Source: Polyodon spathula
Lineage: Eukaryota > Chordata > Actinopteri > Acipenseriformes > Polyodontidae
Direction of reading: 5' to 3'
Assembly: GCF_017654505.1 (NCBI RefSeq)
Contig: NW_024472185.1
Location: 248,001 to 312,000, forward strand
Length of the DNA: 64,000 nt
The notes beneath the pieces were generated by a model. The model had not been told where the DNA came from, made no database searches, and was given only the letters and a program-made list of their open reading frames with translations. Position numbers and translations under genes: made by a program. How positions within the stretch are numbered: the first letter of the stretch is position 1; each line of letters begins with the position of its first letter. Below, piece after piece: positions 55,901-62,080 of this stretch.

Positions 55901-58900
55901 CTCCTGATTTTTAAATTCAAATCGTGTAGTGCAACCTACAGCTGCATTAAAAGAGAATATAACACTGTAATACTGCATTACTTTTTCTTAAGACTTAAAC
56001 ATGTTCTTATTATGTAGTTAGTTCCTTGTGTTTTGTTTAAAAAGAAATAGTGTTCTAACTTTCTGACCCCTCTATATTCTAGGATAGTAAATCATTGGCC
56101 GAGCACAAAAACACTGTCATCATTATTTTATTTTTTTTTCTTAAGATATGATTTGGTATGAGTCATAAATGTAAAACACTGAAAATCCTCATTGTTATTT
56201 TGTTTCTTCTGATATCCTTGCACTCAGCCAGCGAAGTGCTTTTATATGTTTCCTGTAATCTTTTAATGAAAAACAGGCTTTTACAACAACTGGAACAAAC
56301 AGTCTTGATCAAAATGATTGAACACTAGACTAGGAAATGAATAAAACTCAAAACCAAATGACTTCATAAGGTGGGCAGGGAGTACAAATAGTTTCAAATG
56401 ACAGATAGTGAGGTGGGCAAGTATGGTCCTGGAATCTCTTTGTACTCCCGGTTTAATTGGTTATATATTTAAATCAGGTATCATCATGTACAATCATTTA
56501 GAACGTGCCCAAGTGAAAATATTTAGTTTCTCTTTTGTTGTAATGCTGCGTGTATGTGTCTCCCCCGTCCCCCAGTTCTACAGCCTGCTCCGAATCACGT
56601 TCTTCAGAATCTCTCGGATGGTGCACGAGTGCCATTTTCCAGAAACATGAGACCTCGCAACATTCCTTCCCCTCCCCCGCTAATACCATCATCCAAATCT
56701 TCCGACAAGCCGTCCTTTATCATGGGAGGATCCATTTCACAGGTAAATGCAGGGCCGAGCGGGAGGAGAGCTGATAAGAGCTCCATTGTGGAGGTTTGTG
56801 TCAAAGTCTTTGGAAGCTCATCACTTAGATTCTGTCTACAGGAGTTGTTCTAAAACCAACCTTCACAGTGGAATGTCAAATTTAAGTTTCTGTTTGACAG
56901 AAATTTTAATCTGTGTGTTTTCTCAGTCCTTCTCCTTAAATCTAACTTGACAGCTGTTATGATCACAGGAAATGTGTACCATGTTTTCTGAATTGTTTTG
57001 CAATTTAAAAAACTATTCAGTTTCTTTTAAACTAAAATGTTCAAAAGTTCTACTGCACTGGTAATGGTAGTAGTGAAAATGTTACTAGGGTTATAAATGG
57101 CGGAAAAAAATCTTGTGGATATTTTATAGCTGAAGTACACAGGGCAGCTTGTTGACTAGGCTTGAACCTGAGCAACTAGGAGCAACCTGATTTAACCTCC
57201 AGTTGGTATCAGGGAAGGTTTTGAATATGAAGACTTTCCATTTCTATGCCAGCATTGGCAAGGACAAAGGTAATAACGTCATAACATTAAAAAAGGGTTA
57301 CTAAACCCACGAGGAAGTAAGCCTTGTTAATTCCCTCGATGCACTTTATTTTACATAAGCCGCTTTCTCGCAATTTAAAATGAATTTTTTTTGGGGGGGG
57401 GGGGGGGGGGGTGGTATTCACCTTAAGTACTTAGTTATGTTTTCTGAAAGTGATCTAACTATACTGTTCTTATCCAAATCTTATTTCGTGCCCGGTGTTG
57501 TACAGTGCAGACTGTGCATTGCCTTTTAACACCACAGCGTGCTGTTATAAACAGTGGGATTTAAAATGTAACAGCAGGGCCTTCTACAGCAGTGTCAGTG
57601 ATCAGCTGCTGCTGTTTTTCAATTTCAGGGCACTCCTGGAACGTACTTACCTTCTCACAGCCAAAGCGCTTATTGTCAAGAGGCAGCTAAAAGCTCTGTA
57701 GGCTCCATATCTCTGGGACTGCCCAGACAGCAACAAGACTCTGCAAAGACTGGTAAGCAGAGGATTGGAAAATAGAAGTCTTTTTGTGTTGCTTTGTGTG
57801 ATCGCACCCAGTGATGATGGCTTGTTTCTTTCTATCTAGTATCTTCAATGCCGTACATTAAGCAGGAGGAGTTTTCTCCCAGAGGTCCGAGTGCACAGCC
57901 GGAAGGCCTGCTGTCCAGGGCGCAGTATGAAGGAGTGGTGAGAGGTGAGATTCTGTGTCATTCAGCGTCCCCTTAAACTGGACACCACAATACTTGCTAA
58001 ATAATGCTAAAAATGTTCACTCTGTGCTAAAGTGACCTGCCCTGCACCACATTGCCATCTGCCACTATTTAAGAAAACACTTATCAGGATTCTTGCATTC
58101 TTTTGAAAGTGAGAGCATCATCATCTTCAGATTGCATCTTCTTTTGTCTTACTGGTGAGATGTAAAAAAATGGCAATAATTAAACATGAAAATACTTCCT
58201 GTTTTTAAGCAACAAAGCACACACGTTACGTGTGTTAAAATGTGGATCCTGTCCAATGCATGTTCTCTTGATGTTGCAGGTAATCCAATGTCTACCTTCC
58301 AGGAAGGAAGCATCACACGAGGGGCTCCCAAGGTAGCAGACCTGCCATTCCGGGGCTCAATCACTCAGGTAAACTCTCCACTTCAGCACTATACAGCTTT
58401 GCCTTGTGCTTCAGTATGGCTTGCAACTTGTTGTGCTTGTGTGTGTTAGGATAGACTCAGGATAAAAAATCTACAAGTGAAATTGAATGAACATTTGAAG
58501 CCTTCCCCCAGAAATGCCAAAATTGAGAGTGCTGTAAGTCACACGGTGCTCTTTGGCTGCTGAACAGGTTTGGATTACATTTTTGTTTTTTTGGTTTTTT
58601 TATTCAACAGGGTACTCCAGCTCTTTCCCACCCGGGCACTCCCGCCGACGTGCTCCTAAAAGGCAACATCACCAAACTGGCTACTGAGGACGTCAGCAGC
58701 CCAGAAAAGGCCAGAGAGGATGCTCTTTCCAAAGGACATGTTATTTATGAAGGCAAGAGTGGGCACATCGTCTCTTATGACAGTAAGTATTCACATGCTG
58801 GCTAATCCAAATATCCATTTGCTTTAAGTGAGTTACAACTGCTGTTCCATAAATATTTATACTGATATGAGTGGCTTTATCCGCTCCATTTAATTGTTTA

Positions 58901-61900
58901 TTAAAGTTTTATTACATAGCAACATTAACTTAAATCGCCCTATTCCTGAATGTTACTTCAAAACTCGTTTGTATAATTAAACTCTGCATTGACCCCATTT
59001 GGAAAGCAAAACATAATGTACAGTACTGAAATAAACTGTACAAGTAAAAACAAAACATACTGAATTCATTTAGTGGCTTATGGCAAAATTATAATAGTGA
59101 AAAACAAGAACCTTCATTTTTTTATTCCGTGTGCCAGAAGGCCCCTACTGTAACTGATTTATGCACAGTTGTCATAGATCTACCAGTAAAACCATCCCCT
59201 CACTAAGGCCACATAACATTGGTCCCTTGTCTGGTCTTAATAATACACCATAACTATACAATCAAACTGTTTCACCTCCTCAGCTATTAAGAATGCAAGA
59301 GAAGGCACAAGAAGCCCAAGAACAGGCCCGGAATTCATTGGGGTGAAGCGTTCCTATGATATGATGGAGGGAGGATTGCCCAGAGGTCACGCATCCTCGG
59401 TCTCTGCACCTTATGAAGGTAATAATCTCCTTGCCTTAACATGCAATAAAATCTGCTCTCCTTTTTATATTGGGATTCACTGGAAAAGCTGCCATTGTTG
59501 TTCCAATTGCCAAATCCTTTCTGTTTTCCACTACAGGTTTGATCAGCCGAGCGCTGCCAAGAGACAGCCCACACGGACCGGAGTCAAAAGAGAGGACAGT
59601 CCTCACTGGATCTATAATGCAAGGTACGTGCATGAACATCTGCTTCTTATTTACAGGAAGGGCTGTGATCTACCAGTGCCTAAATCGAGCATGAAAATCA
59701 GTGGTTAACTTACAGTAGATAAATAAGTCTCTGGGAACGGTAAGTAGTGGGTTTCGTCTGTGCTTGTTTCACTGAGGCAGTGCCCTCCATGAAGACTAGA
59801 CGGCACGTCAGTTCCTGTAATCATTTTGTGTTTGAAGGTACTCCAAGGGCATCGGTTGAAGCTTTTGATGAAGGACACAAATACGGCAAGCAGATTAAAC
59901 GGGAGAGTCCTCCCATCTCCAAGGGCCAAGGAGTGACGACCATTAAAGAGATGGGCCGCTCCATCCATGAGATCCCCAGACAGGACCTGCTGGGCCAGGA
60001 TAACCGCAAGACCCCCGATGGCATACAGAACACAAGGCCAGTCATAGAGGGATCCATCTCCCAGGTAAGAACAGGAGATCGTAATCAATAAGACAGAAGA
60101 AAAAGTGAGCTGTTGTATTAGGTCGAGCAGTGCATGACTCGGTAAATTTTGGTTATGTAACAAACATTGGAAGGGCAATGGGCCACATTGGGTGAAAGGA
60201 GTCTTTGTCTTTGTAATGTGGGTCAGTTGATGTTGGCTTGTAGCTCTGGTGGAGTACAAACCTCAAACTGTTTTTCACTGATTCCTGAGCCTGATTGTGT
60301 CTTTGGCCACAGAACACAGGAACCTCTGTCCATTATTTTAATAACCTCATAATTTGGTATGTTAAGTGTCCATCTTGAAGGTTTGTTTTAATGGGTATTC
60401 TAAAAGCCAATTCTTCATGTACCTAATTTTGTTACCTCCTTTCTAGAAACAAGCTTGCATCTAAGTGGGTTCTCAAGCAATCTAGCAACCAGTTTGCATA
60501 GGAGTAGGTTCTTCAAGCAATCTCGTAGGTGTCCTATGTCTGCTATTTCAGCTGCCCACCTTGGGTACTGGTGTAGGGTGGATGTATACAGCTATGACCA
60601 ATAGTTTTGCATCACCAAGAATTTTAGAATTGAGACAACCAAAGAAACAAAAAATGATATTGCAAGTCTACTGGAAGCCATAATAGTAGTACAGTATTTC
60701 ATGTTTGTTTTATAGTGTATGGAAAACTACAAAGCAATATGTAAGTGTAACGTTATTCAGCAGGTTTCATTCAACCTTTCTGAAGCAAAATGTTTTAATT
60801 TTATAGGGCGATGCAAAACTTTTGGCTGTAGATAGAACAGTTGATTGCAAAGTGTTAGCGAAACTATAACAAAACTAATTTTGAAACGTTTACAAATTCC
60901 AGGGTACGCCAGTCAAGTACGAAAGCAGCGGAGTGAGCCAGCCGGCCATCAAACACAATGTGAAGTCTTTCATCATCGGACCCAGCAAGCTGGGCCACAG
61001 CATGCCCCAGCTGGAGATGATGTCTGAGGGGATGAAGGTGGTGGAGAGGGGGAAGTATGAAGACATGAAGACGTCGGACCCCGTGCGAGCACGCTCCGGC
61101 CCCTCTGTCCTTCGCTCCACCCTGCATGAAGCCCCAAAGTCCCAGCTAAGCCCCAGCATGTACGAAGATTCCAGCACTCGGAGGGCTCCTGGCAGCTACA
61201 GCTCCATTTCCAGGGGCTCGCCGATGATGGGCAGACAGCAAGAAGGTACCCATTCACCACCTGCATGTTACAGGGTGCTCATGAAATCAAGCTCACTCGT
61301 GCTCTCAGGCTGAATTGTCTGTTGCAGGGATGCTAATAGTTTAAGCGCTTTATGTAAAAACATTTAGAGTTTTTCCTAACCGTCCAACGATGTGCATTTC
61401 AAATAATGAGGTCAGCTGTAGTGTTTTATATAATAGGTCTACAGTGTAACCTTTTGTCGTCTTAGTATTTATTTTCCTTATGCACATGGTCTCATTCACA
61501 TTAATATTGTACTGCATTACAAAAAAAAGTAACAGCACTATATCCTGATTATGGAGGTAATAGAATATACAACATTATAATATTGTATGCCAGGAGGAGA
61601 CTTTTTTCCTATTGCGTAACAGAGACAGCCTGTGCTTTAATTGGTGCCAGAAAGACATTTTGAGCTTGTAGTTTTTCCATCTGTAGACTTCTCATGATTT
61701 TGAAAAGAATGATTCTCAGTACGCTGCTAGTATGAAATGAGAAATTGAAGGTGATGCAAATGGTCAATCTGTGCAAAACATATACAGATTTGTTGTTTTT
61801 TTTTGCGTACATTGTTAGTGCTAAACTAGGTTTTAAAATGTTTTGGTTATTTGCTTTTAATCGTCTTCATAGTAAGATATAAAACAATGTACAGATGAAA

Positions 61901-62042
61901 AGCTGCTGCAGGTGCTACTTCTTTTACCTAGTCATGTATTATAGTTCAAAGTCACTCAAAATGGTTTAACTGCAATTAGCAACCTACAGCACTGGGATAT
62001 AGCAGTTTATCTGCAGCATTGTTTATTAAAAAAATTAGTTAA

Positions 62043-62080
<38 letters not shown>

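Noticed and set aside
59705..60259. 184-codon minus-strand frame opposite exon 31
   Set aside because: Antisense shadow of a conserved ncor1 exon, with no recognisable domain.
60864..61266. Minus-strand frames opposite exon 32
   Set aside because: Shadows of the ncor1 codons. No family similarity.
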